From NCBI GenBank assembly GCA_009746045.1, contig RPFO01000065.1, positions 6,110,908-6,174,907 on the forward strand: a DNA stretch of 64,000 nt, read 5' to 3'. Position 1 is the first letter of the stretch. Each line of letters begins with the position of its first letter. Source of the stretch: Mesostigma viride (taxonomy: Eukaryota; Streptophyta; Mesostigmatophyceae; Mesostigmatales; Mesostigmataceae). A program made the position numbers and the translations under genes. This document shows, piece by piece, positions 1-9,909 of the stretch. The notes beneath the pieces are model-generated. The model searched no databases. It saw only the letters and a program-made list of their open reading frames with translations, and was not told the origin of the DNA.

Positions 1-264
1 GCGGCATGGTTATTCATGATTCCTTACTTGAAAATCTGGCACCCTTTTTACACCATTACAACAACCATGGGTGCATTCTCTTGCCCACATCTTGCTAGCA
101 CGGTAATTGTTTGAGTCAATCTTTTATGATCCTAATCCAAAGCTTCCGAGTTATGACGTGGTTGTACATGTGCATCACTTGGATTATGGCGATTGCAGAC
201 CCAGTCATCAAGTTTCGCATGTACGAGCGCTTGGCTGACCTGGAGCCTGTTGTCTTGTACATGA

Positions 265-312
265 TTGCCCGAATTCTCCCGATTTCTGGCCTGCGCAGGT
301 TGTCTCCTTGAT
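265..312 (-). repeat. SINE head fragment, copy 1
   Basis: About 48 bp closely matches the 5' head of the SINE seen at 28267-28463 and 48097-48290. On the minus strand it starts ATCAAGGAGACAACC and diverges after about 45 bases. No target duplication was found. Bases 1-264 hold nothing recognisable. Confidence 0.6.
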
Positions 313-377
313 GACGGCGGTGGCGACTGCACCACGATGTCATTTCTTATCGTGGTGTTGTTATGTTGTTGTTATAT

Positions 378-443
378 GGTGGGGGTGGGGGTGGGGGTGG
401 GGGTGGGGGTGGGGGTGGGGGTGGGGGGGGGGGGGGGGGGGGT

Positions 444-490
<47 letters not shown>

Positions 491-540
491 GGTGGGGTGG
501 GGGGGGGGGGGGGGGGGGGGTGGGGGTGGGGGTGGGGGGT
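378..540. repeat. poly-G / GGGGGT tract
   Basis: An almost pure G run with scattered T, opening with GGGGGT units. Its length is probably unreliable in any assembly. Glycine or proline open frames across it are artefacts. Confidence 0.9.
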
Positions 541-664
541 GGGAAGTGGGGTGAAGTGGGGTGAAGTGGGGTGAAGTGGGGTGAAGTGGGGTGAAGTGGG
601 GTAAAGTGGGGTGAAGTGGGGTGAAGTGGGGTGAAGTGGGGTGAAGTGCGGTGAAGTGGGGTGG
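541..664. repeat. 10-bp minisatellite (GTGAAGTGGG)n
   Basis: About twelve nearly identical decamers follow the poly-G tract. Single substitutions (GTAAAGTGGG, GTGAAGTGCG) mark individual units. Confidence 0.9.
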
Positions 665-925
665 GGGTGGGGGTTTCTAACCCCACCCCCATGCACCATA
701 TAACAATAACAATGTTGTCATACAAATCTGCAAGAACTACCATATTTGCACTTGATTGATTTAATTTCCAGCGTATTATCGGTTGCACACAGATCAAGTG
801 TCCCTACGCCATGAGCAAACGTGCAGAATAGGTAGCATGCCCCATAGGAGTAATAGGGACATGTATGTATAACATATGTAGGAGTATGACACATAGAGCC
901 CATATGTGCGTAGCCACTACATTCA

Positions 926-1160
926 GGAAGGTGGGACACATAGAAATATACAGTTAGGTGGGACACAGCTTCAAGTTCGGGTAGGTGAGACAGACCTGTA
1001 TCACAAATGCCGGTAGGTGGGACACCATGTTTTTCCAAATTCAACAAGGTGGGACATAATTTCAGTTAGGTGGGACACCTGAACATGTCCCGCTTTGCTG
1101 AATTTGTCCCACCTACCGGAGTTGGAACACTGTTCCACCTACGTGAGCTGCCCCTGTACC
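926..1160. repeat. dispersed AGGTGGGACA motif cluster
   Basis: The motif AGGTGGGACA (one AGGTGAGACA variant) occurs about six times between 928 and 1080, with spacing of roughly 20-34 bp. An inverted copy, TGTCCCACCTACCGG, lies near 1106. The sequences between motifs are unrelated. The function is unknown. Confidence 0.7.
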
Positions 1161-1439
1161 TTCCATGTCTCCCTGGAGCCTCGATCCCGAGTGGAAGAGG
1201 TCCCACCGGAGCCCCACTTCTTGGTCTCCTTGGAGCCTCGTCACCGGCCTGCCCAGGCCGGATCGTCGATGTCACGTCCTGCGGAGGGACCCAGCAGACC
1301 CACCCCCACCTCGGATCGACACTCGCACCTTCCCGCGGAGGGACCGTGCTTACCTAGTACCGTACGGAATGCCGCGGAGGGTCCTAGCGTGGCGGGTGTC
1401 ATGGTGCCGGCGGAACCCGTGGTTACCCTTGAGACGCTC

Positions 1440-2300
1440 GTGGCAGCGCCCTACCAGCCATTAAGAATGTACTCCAGCACGCAAAATGTACTTCGTACCG
1501 AAGTTTGTCTTTTTATGCTGAAAATTGTCATGCATGATGTTTGCAACCAAAATAGACCTCGTACAAAGTTTGGTATCGATCGGACGTCATCTTGGTGACA
1601 TTTGCTAGCAATAAAGGTACATTTTTGTCATTTTTTGTTAAATTAAATAGTAATAAATAGGAAACAGTACTAAATCACGTCAAACCATCATGGATATTTG
1701 CAAGCAACCTAATTACCACTAGAATAGACCATGCACAAAGTTTGGGGTCAATCTGAACTCAAAATAGTGACGTTTGCTAGCATAAATACTGCATTTTTTG
1801 CCATTTTCAAGCATTTTGCTCAGTGTAAGCTACTAAACAATATCAAACTACGTCATAAAGCTATGAAATATTGGAAGCAACCTAAACACCACTAGATTAG
1901 ACCATGGGCTAAGTTTGGGCTCAGTCTGACGTCAAAATAGTGACGTTTGCTAGCATAAATGGTGCATTTTTTGCCATTTTCAAGCATTTTGCTCAGTGTA
2001 AGCTACTAAACAATATCAAACTATGTCAGAAAGCTATGAAATGTTGGAAGCAACCTAACACCCACTAGATTAGACCATGGGCCAAGTTTGGGCCCAGTTT
2101 TGATCTCAAAATAGTGACGTTTGCTAGCATAAATGGTGCAATTTTTGCCTTTTTCAAGCATTTTGGTAAGTATCCTCAAACTATGTCAGAAAACTGTGAA
2201 TTGTTGTAAATAACCTGTTTGCCACTACATTAGACCATCCTCAACTTGTAAGGTCAGGCATAGGTAAAGGTAGTGACATTTGCTAGCACTATATACAAGC
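1440..2300. repeat. ~173-bp tandem repeat (4-5 units)
   Basis: Successive copies of GTGACRTTTGCTAGCA start at about 1595, 1767, 1940, 2114 and 2273, giving periods of 172, 173, 174 and 159 bp. Each unit also shares the TTTTTGCCATTTTCAAGCA and TAGACCATG segments. The units are AT-rich compared with their surroundings. The period resembles plant satellite repeats, but the array is short. Confidence 0.85.
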
Positions 2301-2933
2301 ATATTATGCCTCTTTTCGCATATACACATCAAAAATAACAAGACATCATCATATCATGGCCTTAATACAAGGTGTGCAAATGCAAATCACACCAGATCGG
2401 ATGACCAATGATGGGTGGCTGCATGCCATCACATCTACCAGGCTGCAGGGTGAGAGGCCACATCGCTACAAGACAGGAATCCTCGCAATTGCACAACACC
2501 GCTAGTACACTGTGCACATACCCCAAGAGGATTTGGCTACAAGCCATAAAAGTTTGGCCATGCTAACACATTCTTCATCCAAGCAAAATGCAGCCTCTCC
2601 AAACTCAACTCGTTGATTTAAATTCAGCTAGGCCAGGCGTGCATGCTCTACTTGCCGACAACCATGAGTAAACTTGTCTACCACTTCATTCCATGCGCCG
2701 GTAGATGGCACCGTCTCATCTACCAGTCATCCCCGGCTCCCATTCCGCATCCTCCTCTCCCTCTCCCTCTCCCTCTTCCTCCTCCCCCTCCCCTCCCATT
2801 CTCCCTCCCCCTCTCCCTCCTCCTCCCCTCCTCCTCCCCCTCTTTCTCCCCCTCTTTCTCTCCCTCTTCCTCCTCCTCCCCGCCTTCACTGTCACTGTGC
2901 ACAGCAGGGACGGCATCGTCTATGTGGGTGCCA
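2301..2933. other. non-coding stretch with pyrimidine tract
   Basis: No gene is supported here. A (CCCTCT/CCTCCT)-rich tract spans about 2735-2885. Confidence 0.6.
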
Positions 2934-4127
2934 TCACCTGCGTTCACGGTGCCAGCCTAGCTCCTGTGGAAAGAAGCGAGCGCGGCCAAATGCCTCGACT
3001 GGGTGTGGGCAGCCGCACACGAACTGCGTCACCTCCGCCAGGGCATGATAGTCCTCATACTGCCCATCAGCCCACATCGCCTTGATGAGCAGGTGACCTC
3101 CCCTTTCCTGAACCTTAGTGACCCAGCCATGGAAGCGCTCCCTCTTCCTCGCTATCCCCGGAAACAGGGCACACAGGCGCATCCCGATAAGCGCACGTGC
3201 TCCATGCTCGGCAAAGTAGGCATTGCAGTCATCCTTTGCTGCTGCCCTGGCGGCGGTGGCAGTCTTGTAATGCTCAAAGTCAATCTGCGGGTGCTCTTTC
3301 AACGCCGCCACCGTGGCAGCTGACAGTTTGCCGGTACTGATCAGCTCAGGCTGGTGCACCTCTGCCGTACCGCCCACTGTCCAGTGCTGCAGGTGTACAT
3401 CAGAAATGGGGACCGTCATCCCTGCGCTGCCGCCACCTAATGTCACTCTAGAAAACTGGCCCGTCCACGACGGTGCGTAGTAAGGAGAGGCGACAATGCT
3501 GTCACGCTCCGTGCGATCGCCTTCCAGATCAAGGACCTTCACCAGCATGTGTGGTGCCCACGGCATTCCCTGCCCGCAGGTGACGGCTGGCCGCTTAACA
3601 ACGAGTAGGTCGCTGCGTCGTATGAGGCTTCCATTCACCTTGAAGGTGTGCCTGCCGGAAATCAGTGTGCGCAAAGCGGGCGTTGCCGTTGATGTGCTCC
3701 CTCGCGCAGCGGGCGCACATGCGCGGTTGATCTGCGCTTGAATCTCGCGGGCAGGGCAAGCGACGTGTGAGATTACTTGTTTTATGGGCAGCCTCAGTGC
3801 TCGTGTTGCCCGCGCAACCGACTGGTCGCCTGCAGATCGCAGCGGTAAGGGTACCGCCTTGTTCGCTTGCAGTTCACGCTTCTCTTTGAGCTTTTGCTCC
3901 ATGATGTCGAACAGATTCTCGTTGTTGGCACGCACATCCTCCACGGACTTTGGCACCTGCTCAATCCATCCGTCCAGCAACTGCTGCTTCTCAGCGGCGA
4001 CGATGTCAGGAAAAAGGCTGTGAAGGCTAGCGCAGGTACATCTCCTGGCACCGCCCTCGTCCCATTCAAAAAGCGGCACTAGACCAGGACTTCCTTTGGG
4101 GCCTTGCCACGCTCTATGAGGAGGCAC
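2934..4127 (-). CDS. hypothetical protein, C-terminal part of a degraded gene
   Basis: This is an open frame of 397 codons with ordinary amino-acid composition, so it is unlikely to be chance. I recognise no family. It has a charged helical stretch around residues 45-95 and a C-terminal segment (about residues 330-380) with a GWVTKV...WADGQYEDY pattern that could be a small beta-barrel. The ATG at 4127 overlaps the end of the upstream frame (4079-4648), and the reading appears to pass from one frame to the other near 4085. I infer that both are pieces of one gene broken by an indel, or joined by an unseen intron. It lies near transposase-like and LTR remnants, so a transposon origin is possible. 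Confidence 0.45.
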   Translation of the reverse strand: MPPHRAWQGPKGSPGLVPLFEWDEGGARRCTCASLHSLFPDIVAAEKQQLLDGWIEQVPKSVEDVRANNENLFDIMEQKLKEKRELQANKAVPLPLRSAGDQSVARATRALRLPIKQVISHVACPAREIQAQINRACAPAARGSTSTATPALRTLISGRHTFKVNGSLIRRSDLLVVKRPAVTCGQGMPWAPHMLVKVLDLEGDRTERDSIVASPYYAPSWTGQFSRVTLGGGSAGMTVPISDVHLQHWTVGGTAEVHQPELISTGKLSAATVAALKEHPQIDFEHYKTATAARAAAKDDCNAYFAEHGARALIGMRLCALFPGIARKRERFHGWVTKVQERGGHLLIKAMWADGQYEDYHALAEVTQFVCGCPHPVEAFGRARFFPQELGWHRERR

Positions 4128-4648
4128 CCATAGACAGGATCTCCCTGCGGGGTGTACCCAATGGGCGTGACCCCGTCACAAGCCTCGCCATTAGGCCCTG
4201 TGGGCTGCCACTTGTTCACCGGTGCATTTACCAACGTCTCCGATGCGGCTAGGCGCCAGCGGACATACACGGTCATATCCGGGCCCCAAAACACTTCGAG
4301 ATCGAACACCTTCGAAGAGCGGTGCCTCTCCCTCTCGGCTTCGGTTGCTGGCTCATCATCCAAGTCGGCGGTGGCGCCCGCGCCCGCACCCGCGCCGGCG
4401 CCTGCGCCCCCACCCCCGCCCGCGCCCGCGCGCGCGCCTTGGGTGGCGCCCGCGCCCGCACCCGCGCCGGCGCCTGCGCCCCCGCCCCCGCCCCCGCCTG
4501 GGCCCGCGCCCGCGCCCGCGTCTTGGGTGGCGCCCGCGCCCGCACCCGCGCCTTCTCCCCCGCCCCCGCCCCCGCCCGCGCCCCGCCCGCGCCATGGGTG
4601 TGGCCCGCGGCTGGCTTCTTCGGAAATGCGTCCATCGATATCACCCAC
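4079..4648 (-). pseudogene. hypothetical protein, N-terminal part with Gly/Ala hexamer expansion
   Basis: The C-terminal half (to 4079) has ordinary composition (SSKVFDLEVFWGPD, VYVRWRLAASETLV). The N-terminal half is a GGGCGC-type hexamer expansion (about 4370-4600) read as Gly-Ala. A second frame upstream (to about 4812) encodes a plausible start region (RGRKGASTADGRWVISMDAF) in a different phase, so the repeat probably hides a frameshift. A further minus-strand open segment at about 4975-5085 (ITFDDVLAGLGIAFEHYFEQ) may be an earlier exon. No function is recognised. Confidence 0.4.
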
Positions 4649-5120
4649 CGGCCGTCAGCGGTGGATGCACCCTTTCGGCCACGTTGTGACATCAAGCGCG
4701 GCGTCCCCAATAGAACAGTCATGCAATATGAATAATCATTAGTATCAACGATGCGTTCATGCAGGCGTGAACTGTGAAATACAACAAGCATGCAACAACG
4801 ACTCCAGCACACTTAGTAAATACTGCTCATAATATCTGTGGCACATGCAACATGGTTAAAACACACATGGATGACCTGTATGGCTGCACATGAACTGTCC
4901 ACCTAGAGAAGACTAGAAATTCAGCATGATATCAAGAGCCATCCACACAAATATATGTCTTACCGCAGCTTAGGGCTTCTTCGGGTTGAGTTGGCGAATC
5001 GAGCTTGTTGAGCCCTGCTCGAAGTAATGCTCAAATGCGATGCCCAGGCCCGCCAGCACATCATCAAATGTGATTAGTTTCACAGGTGGTCCGAAGAGTT
5101 CCAAACGTGGTTGCTAATTT

Positions 5121-5627
5121 TCAGGCAGTGCCTGAAGGCCGCCTCGAAAGTGAAACGCGAAAGTGAAAAGGGGTCACAAACCCTATGTTCATATCCTTGA
5201 CTCCCCCGTCGAGAACGAACCGAAAACCAGCGCCATGAACGAACTTGTGACGAGTAGATGACGACATCGTGGTTATGGCGTCGTACCCCCCCTGGTGCAG
5301 CTGCTGCTTTATCGCCGCCTTCCTGTCCTCTTGCTTCCGCCCGGGCGAAAACCAGGCGCTTCGCAATGCCTGGAGATGTGATATTCTAATGGGCTTCATG
5401 CACTCGTGGCCGCACTTACAGTCGAACGTCTCGTCGGTCACTAGGCTGCCGGCATGGGTGCTGCCGCTTAGCACTATGGCTGCGAACTTGCGCTTCCCAT
5501 GGTGTCCCATCACCATGATAGCGAAAGCCAGGAAGCAGATAGCCACGATTATGTCCCAGCAAAGCCATAGCACACCTTCCGTTTCGACCGCCATGTCGGC
5601 CACTAGTCCGGATAGCTCAATGTGCAC
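5121..5627 (-). CDS. transposase-like protein fragment with Cys-rich N-terminal module
   Basis: 168 codons. A hydrophobic N-terminal segment is followed by a C-x-C-x3-C region and then IRISHLQALRSAWF...ED+KAAIKQQL. That spacing resembles the N-terminal Cys/His module found before the catalytic core in some DDE-type transposase-like proteins. No catalytic core is visible. The first ~25 residues lie inside the left arm of the large inverted duplication, and an identical N-terminus sits on the opposite arm at 6095. Family assignment is tentative; it could simply be an unknown gene. Confidence 0.35.
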   Translation of the reverse strand: MHIELSGLVADMAVETEGVLWLCWDIIVAICFLAFAIMVMGHHGKRKFAAIVLSGSTHAGSLVTDETFDCKCGHECMKPIRISHLQALRSAWFSPGRKQEDRKAAIKQQLHQGGYDAITTMSSSTRHKFVHGAGFRFVLDGGVKDMNIGFVTPFHFRVSLSRRPSGTA

Positions 5628-6168
5628 CTGACCTTGACACTAATCGCACAAACAGCCACAATTTTGCAAGCAAGAAGACATGGCTACCTCGGCATTTCAT
5701 GAAATGTACTTCGTGAAATGCATTTCGTGAAATGTACTAAGGAACGTGATTGGCCGGCGTTCGCTCGCCAAATCTCGCAAAATGTACTAAGGCACGTGAT
5801 TGGTCCCGCAAAATGTACTAAGGAACGTGATTGGCCGGCGAAGATTCTGTAGGGAATTTTAATTGCAGCAAACAGAATCTTCGCCGGCCAATCACGTTCC
5901 TTAGTACATTTTGCGGGACCAATCACGTGCCTTAGTACATTTTGCGAGATTTGGCGAGCGAACGCCGGCCAATCACGTTCCTTAGTACATTTCACGAAAT
6001 GCATTTCACGAAGTACATTTCATGAAATGCCGAGGTAGCCATGTCTTCTTGCTTGCAAAATTGTGGCTGTTTGTGCGATTAGTGTCAAGGTCAGGTGCAC
6101 ATTGAGCTATCCGGACTAGTGGCCGACATGGCGGTCGAAACGGAAGGTGTGCTATGGCTTTGCTGGGA
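5554..6168. repeat. giant inverted repeat (297-bp arms, 21-bp spacer)
   Basis: Arms 5554-5850 and 5872-6168 are reverse complements with no mismatch I could find, around the spacer 5851-5871. Each arm carries three subrepeats of the form ATGTACTAAGGMACGTGATTGG, which combine ACGTG and ATTGG (CCAAT-box complement) elements, plus the first codons of the ORF at 5627. The arrangement is an inverted duplication of a promoter-like region plus first codons, reading outward both ways. Confidence 0.9.
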
Positions 6169-6340
6169 TGATTATCATCGTAGTACATCATATGTATTAC
6201 AGTACATTTCACGAAGTACATTTCATGGAGGCAGAGGGAAAGTTCCTGTTCATGGTGAGTCGGGGTTAGCAATCACGGCAATGTCGATACATGTACTTGC
6301 AGTATATACAAATGCCATAATGTCCTTAGATGCAGCATGA
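6095..6340 (+). pseudogene. inverted duplicate of the 5627 gene start
   Basis: The first 25 codons are identical to those of the minus-strand ORF starting at 5627. At 6168 the arm ends and the homology stops, leaving an unrelated tail. I see it as a truncated copy created by the inverted duplication. Confidence 0.6.
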
Positions 6341-7364
6341 ATGTCTACTGTTCGGATTTCTTTTATCACGATGCTTAGGATGCCTTCCGACAGAAATCTG
6401 CTGCGCTACAGGTCGGGAATACCTGAACTTGATATGCGTGGCCAGTGGCCATGGCAGCCGGGGTCGGTAAGAATTAACTTCGATAGCCATGAATAATGCG
6501 GAAAGTGAACGTTGTCCACCCGCTGCACAGGGAAAATGGCTGCACAGGAACGGCCTGACGTGATACTGTCGCAAAGCAGTTCTCATAAGCCGACAATTAC
6601 ACATTCGACTTATGATCGATAATCGGCGCAGGCCTTCGACATTCAAGCGCGCATCGAAACGTCGTGAGGATTTCGGACATTTAGATGAAGTTGGATTGTT
6701 TTCGGCCCTCGTATTTGCCATGATCTTGGCCATCCAATCTTTTTGCTTCGTGCACAGTTTGCGTTTGCAGTTAAGCGTAGGTACATGACAAGCTTGCGTT
6801 TGCGTTTGCGTTTGCGTTTGCCTTTGCCTTTGCCTTTGCGTATACATTTGCATGTGCGCTTGCGTTGCCGTTTGCTTATGCGTCCCAATGTATGTCTGGC
6901 TTTGGGCAATTCTATTTCCTTGTCGTTGGGATATGAGTGGGTGCTGGCGGTGGTGTTACTGTCGGCAGGTAGAGTGGCAGTGGCTTCAACTTCTGTTGCT
7001 TTTTCATTGCATTTGCATTTTCATTGGGTCTCTGTAGTTAACAACTGCTTTAAATATCTTTGTTAATAGCCGGCTTCAGCTGTAATTTCGATTGCATGTT
7101 GCTTTTGAATTGCATTCGCACTGGGCACATGCAGTGGGCATTAGGCATTGGTAGTGCAATTACACATGCAGTCACACTTGCAATTGCAATGAAGTTGAAA
7201 TTGAAGCTGCAGCTAAAATTTGCTACGTGCCTAACTGGTACAGTCGCATGTGCAGTCAACTTTGTGCTTGTTTATTATTATTATTTCTTCTTCTTATAAT
7301 TTCTTCTTATTATTATTATAATTTCTTCTTGCTTTTCGTAATGTGTGGTGGTTAGAATGGTGAT
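6341..7364. other. non-coding, low-complexity stretch
   Basis: No gene is supported. It contains GCGTTT repeats (about 6792-6840), TTGCAATTGCA-like words (7090-7200) and TTATTA/TTCTTC tracts (7268-7332). Confidence 0.6.
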
Positions 7365-7518
7365 GGCAGGGGCAGGAGCAGGGGCAGGGGCAGGGGCAGG
7401 GGCAGGGGCAGGGGCAGGGGCAGGGGCAGGGGCAGGGGCAGGGGCAGGGGCAGGGGCAGGGGCAGGGGCAGGGGCAGGGGCAGGGGCAGGGGTAGGGGCA
7501 GGGGCAGGGGCAGGGGCA
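7365..7518. repeat. (GGGGCA)n hexanucleotide array
   Basis: About 25 units with single-base variants (GGAGCA, GGGGTA). It is G-rich on the plus strand and could form G-quadruplexes. Confidence 0.95.
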
Positions 7519-7785
7519 ATCATGAGTTGCTTTCGGCCTGGCATGTGCACCAGAACTGGCATATGTGCTCGCAATGCAGCTTGCTACTCTTGTTCCTTTT
7601 GTTTGCCTTTTCTTTTGTTTGGGAACTGTTCGTGCAGGGGGGTGGGATGAGGCCGCGAGTCTCTGGGCAGGGGCATTGACGTGGGTAGGTGTGTGTCTGG
7701 GCTAAGTCTGCAATTGTCGCTGCTGTGCTGTACTTCTGGCTGTGGCTTACGGTGCATTTGTGGCTTGGAGTAGGGGTGAGGCTAG

Positions 7786-8611
7786 GGTGGGCGCAGGCGC
7801 GGGCGTGGGCGTGGGCGTGGGCGTGAGCGTGGGCATGGGCGCGGGCGTGGGCGTGGGCGTGGGCGTGGGCGTGGGCGTGGGCGTGGGCGTGGGTGTGGGC
7901 GTGGGCGTGGGCGTGGGCGTGGGCGTGGGCGTGGGCGTGGGCGTGGGCGTGGGCGTTGGCATGGGCGTGGGCGTGGGCGTGGGCGTGGGCGTGGGCGTAG
8001 GCGTGGGAGTGGGCGTGGGCGTGGGCGTGGGCGTGGGCGTGGGCGTGGGCGTGGGCGTGGGCGTGGGTGTGGGTGTGGGCGTGGGCGTGGGCGTGGGTGT
8101 GGGCGTGGGCGTGGGCGTGGGCGTGGGCGTGGGCGTGGGTGTGGGTGTGGGTGTGGGCGTGGGCGTGGGCGTGGGCGTGGGCGTGGGCGTGGGCGTGGGC
8201 GTGGGCGTGGGCGTGGGCGTGGGCGTGGGCGTGGGCGTGGGCGTGGGCGTGGGCGTGGGCGTGGGCGTGGGCGTGGGCGTGGGCGTGGGCGTGGGCGTGG
8301 GCGTGGCGTGGCGTGGGCGTGGGCGTGGGCGTGCGCGTGCGCGTGGGCGTGGGCGTGGGAGTGGGCGTTGGAGTGGGCGTGGGCGTGGGCGTGAGCGTGG
8401 GCGTGGGCGTGGGCGTGGGCGTGGGCGTGGGCGTGGGCGTGGGCGTGGGCGTGGGCGTGGGCGTGGGCGTGGGCGTGGGCGTGGGCGTGGGCATGGGCGT
8501 GGGCGTGGGCGTGGGCGTGGGCGTGGGCGTGGGCGTGGGCGTGGGCGTGGGCGTGGGCGTGGGCGTGGGCGTGGGCGTGGCGTGGGCGTGGGCGTGGGCG
8601 TTGGCGTGGGT
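7786..8611. repeat. (GGGCGT)n hexanucleotide array 1
   Basis: About 135 hexamers with sporadic GGGTGT, GGCATG and GGAGTG variants. All long Gly-Val, Ala-Trp, Pro-Thr and Ala-His frames here are repeat artefacts. The flank at 7685-7785 is duplicated at 8600-8708. Confidence 0.95.
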
Positions 8612-8932
8612 AGGTGTGTGTCTCAGCTACGTCTGCTATTGTTGCAGCTGCGCTCTACTTCTGGCTGTGGCTTTGGGTATAATTGTGGCTTGGAGTAGGG
8701 GTGAGGCTAGGGTGGGCGTGGGCGTGGGCGTGGGCGTGGGCGTGGGCGTGGGCGTGGGCGTGGGCGTGGGCGTGGGCGTGGGCGTGGGCGTGGGCGTGGG
8801 CGTGGGCGTGGGCGTGGGCGTGGGCGTGGGCGTGGGCGTGGGCGTGGGCGTGGGCGTGGGCGTGGGCATGGGCGTGGGCGTGGGCGTGGGCGTGGGCGTG
8901 GGCGTGGGCGTGGGCGTGGGCGTGGGTGAGAA
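8612..8932. repeat. duplicated flank plus (GGGCGT)n array 2
   Basis: 8600-8708 repeats the ~100 bp at 7685-7785 (shared words TAGGTGTGTGTCT, TACTTCTGGCTGTGGCTT, GGCTTGGAGTAGGGGTGAGG) and is again followed by GGGCGT units (8709-8932). This is a tandem duplication of flank plus array, about 0.9 kb per unit. Confidence 0.85.
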
Positions 8933-8939
8933 TGGGCGG

Positions 8940-9200
8940 GTGCGGGGGCAGGGGCATGGGCATGGGCGGGGCGGGGGCGGGGGCGGGGGCGGGGGCGGGG
9001 GGGGGGGGGGCGGGGGCGGGGCGGGGGGGGGGGCGGGGGCGGGGCGGGGGGGCGGGGGCGGGGGCGGGGGGGGGCGGGGGCGGGGCATGGGCGTGTGCAT
9101 GGGCGTTGGGGGGGTCAGGGGGGCTGGGGTTGGGTTTGGGTGGGTGGGTCATTGGTGCAATGTTTGGAGTTGGGGCTTGTGGGGGGGGGGGGGGGGGGGC
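8940..9200. repeat. G-rich degenerate tract
   Basis: GGGGGC and poly-G runs without a stable period, including a G run at 9181-9199. Confidence 0.85.
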
Positions 9201-9909
9201 GCATGGGGATTGCCATGCGCGTGCACGTGGGCGTCCGCGTGATCCTCTGTTCGTGTACATGTTCATGCATGTGCCATGACGGCACAATGCATGTCAGATT
9301 CGTGACTTTATCGTGTGTTCCCTAGTTGCAAGTATTACTGCTAAAATTCATTGCAGCATTCCATTCCTTGCATAATGCTTGATTGCTTGCATCAGTTCAT
9401 TCTATACTTCGATCATGACCTGAAGTGCTTAAGTATTACCAGACTCTCGCGCAGTGTCAGAATGTCCAATTTTTAGCACACATGCATGTTTGCACACCAA
9501 AGCCCTCATTCCCATGTTGATAAGGCTAAGTAAAACATTTTTTTTTTGTGCGGTGATCCACGAAATGCAGCTGTGAATGGCTCTAGGAGGTCACCAATGG
9601 TGGCCAGACCTGTTATTGAGCATTGGGAGACGTTACAGGGGCATCAATCACAGTTACATTTAGTTCATATGTAGTTCAATTTAGTACATTATAGTATAAA
9701 TGTAGTAGAAAATAGTACAACCTAGTATATTGTAGCATATACTAGTTCAACTACCTCCAGATGAGATCCAGGGGCTATGGGGACACTTTTTATGCAAAAC
9801 TGAACTTGAAACAAGCAAAAAACAAGAAACTTGGAAAAACTCAAAATGTACTTGTGCTGGAGTACATTCTTAACGGCTGGCAGGGGCGGTGCAATCAGGG
9901 CAGGGTCTC
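9201..9909. other. no gene seen; AT-rich TAGTA words
   Basis: Nothing coding. 9655-9760 is rich in TAGTTCA/TAGTACA/TAGTATA words. An in-frame TAA at 9871 closes the frame upstream of the following ORF. Confidence 0.6.

Noticed and set aside
926..1080. CRISPR-like spaced repeats
   Set aside because: Repeats are only 10 bp, spacing is irregular, and the genome is eukaryotic.
7520..9242. Long Gly-Val, Ala-Trp, Pro-Thr and His-Ala open frames of 150-390 codons
   Set aside because: They are translations of GGGCGT/GGGGCA repeats in every frame and have no non-repeat protein sequence.
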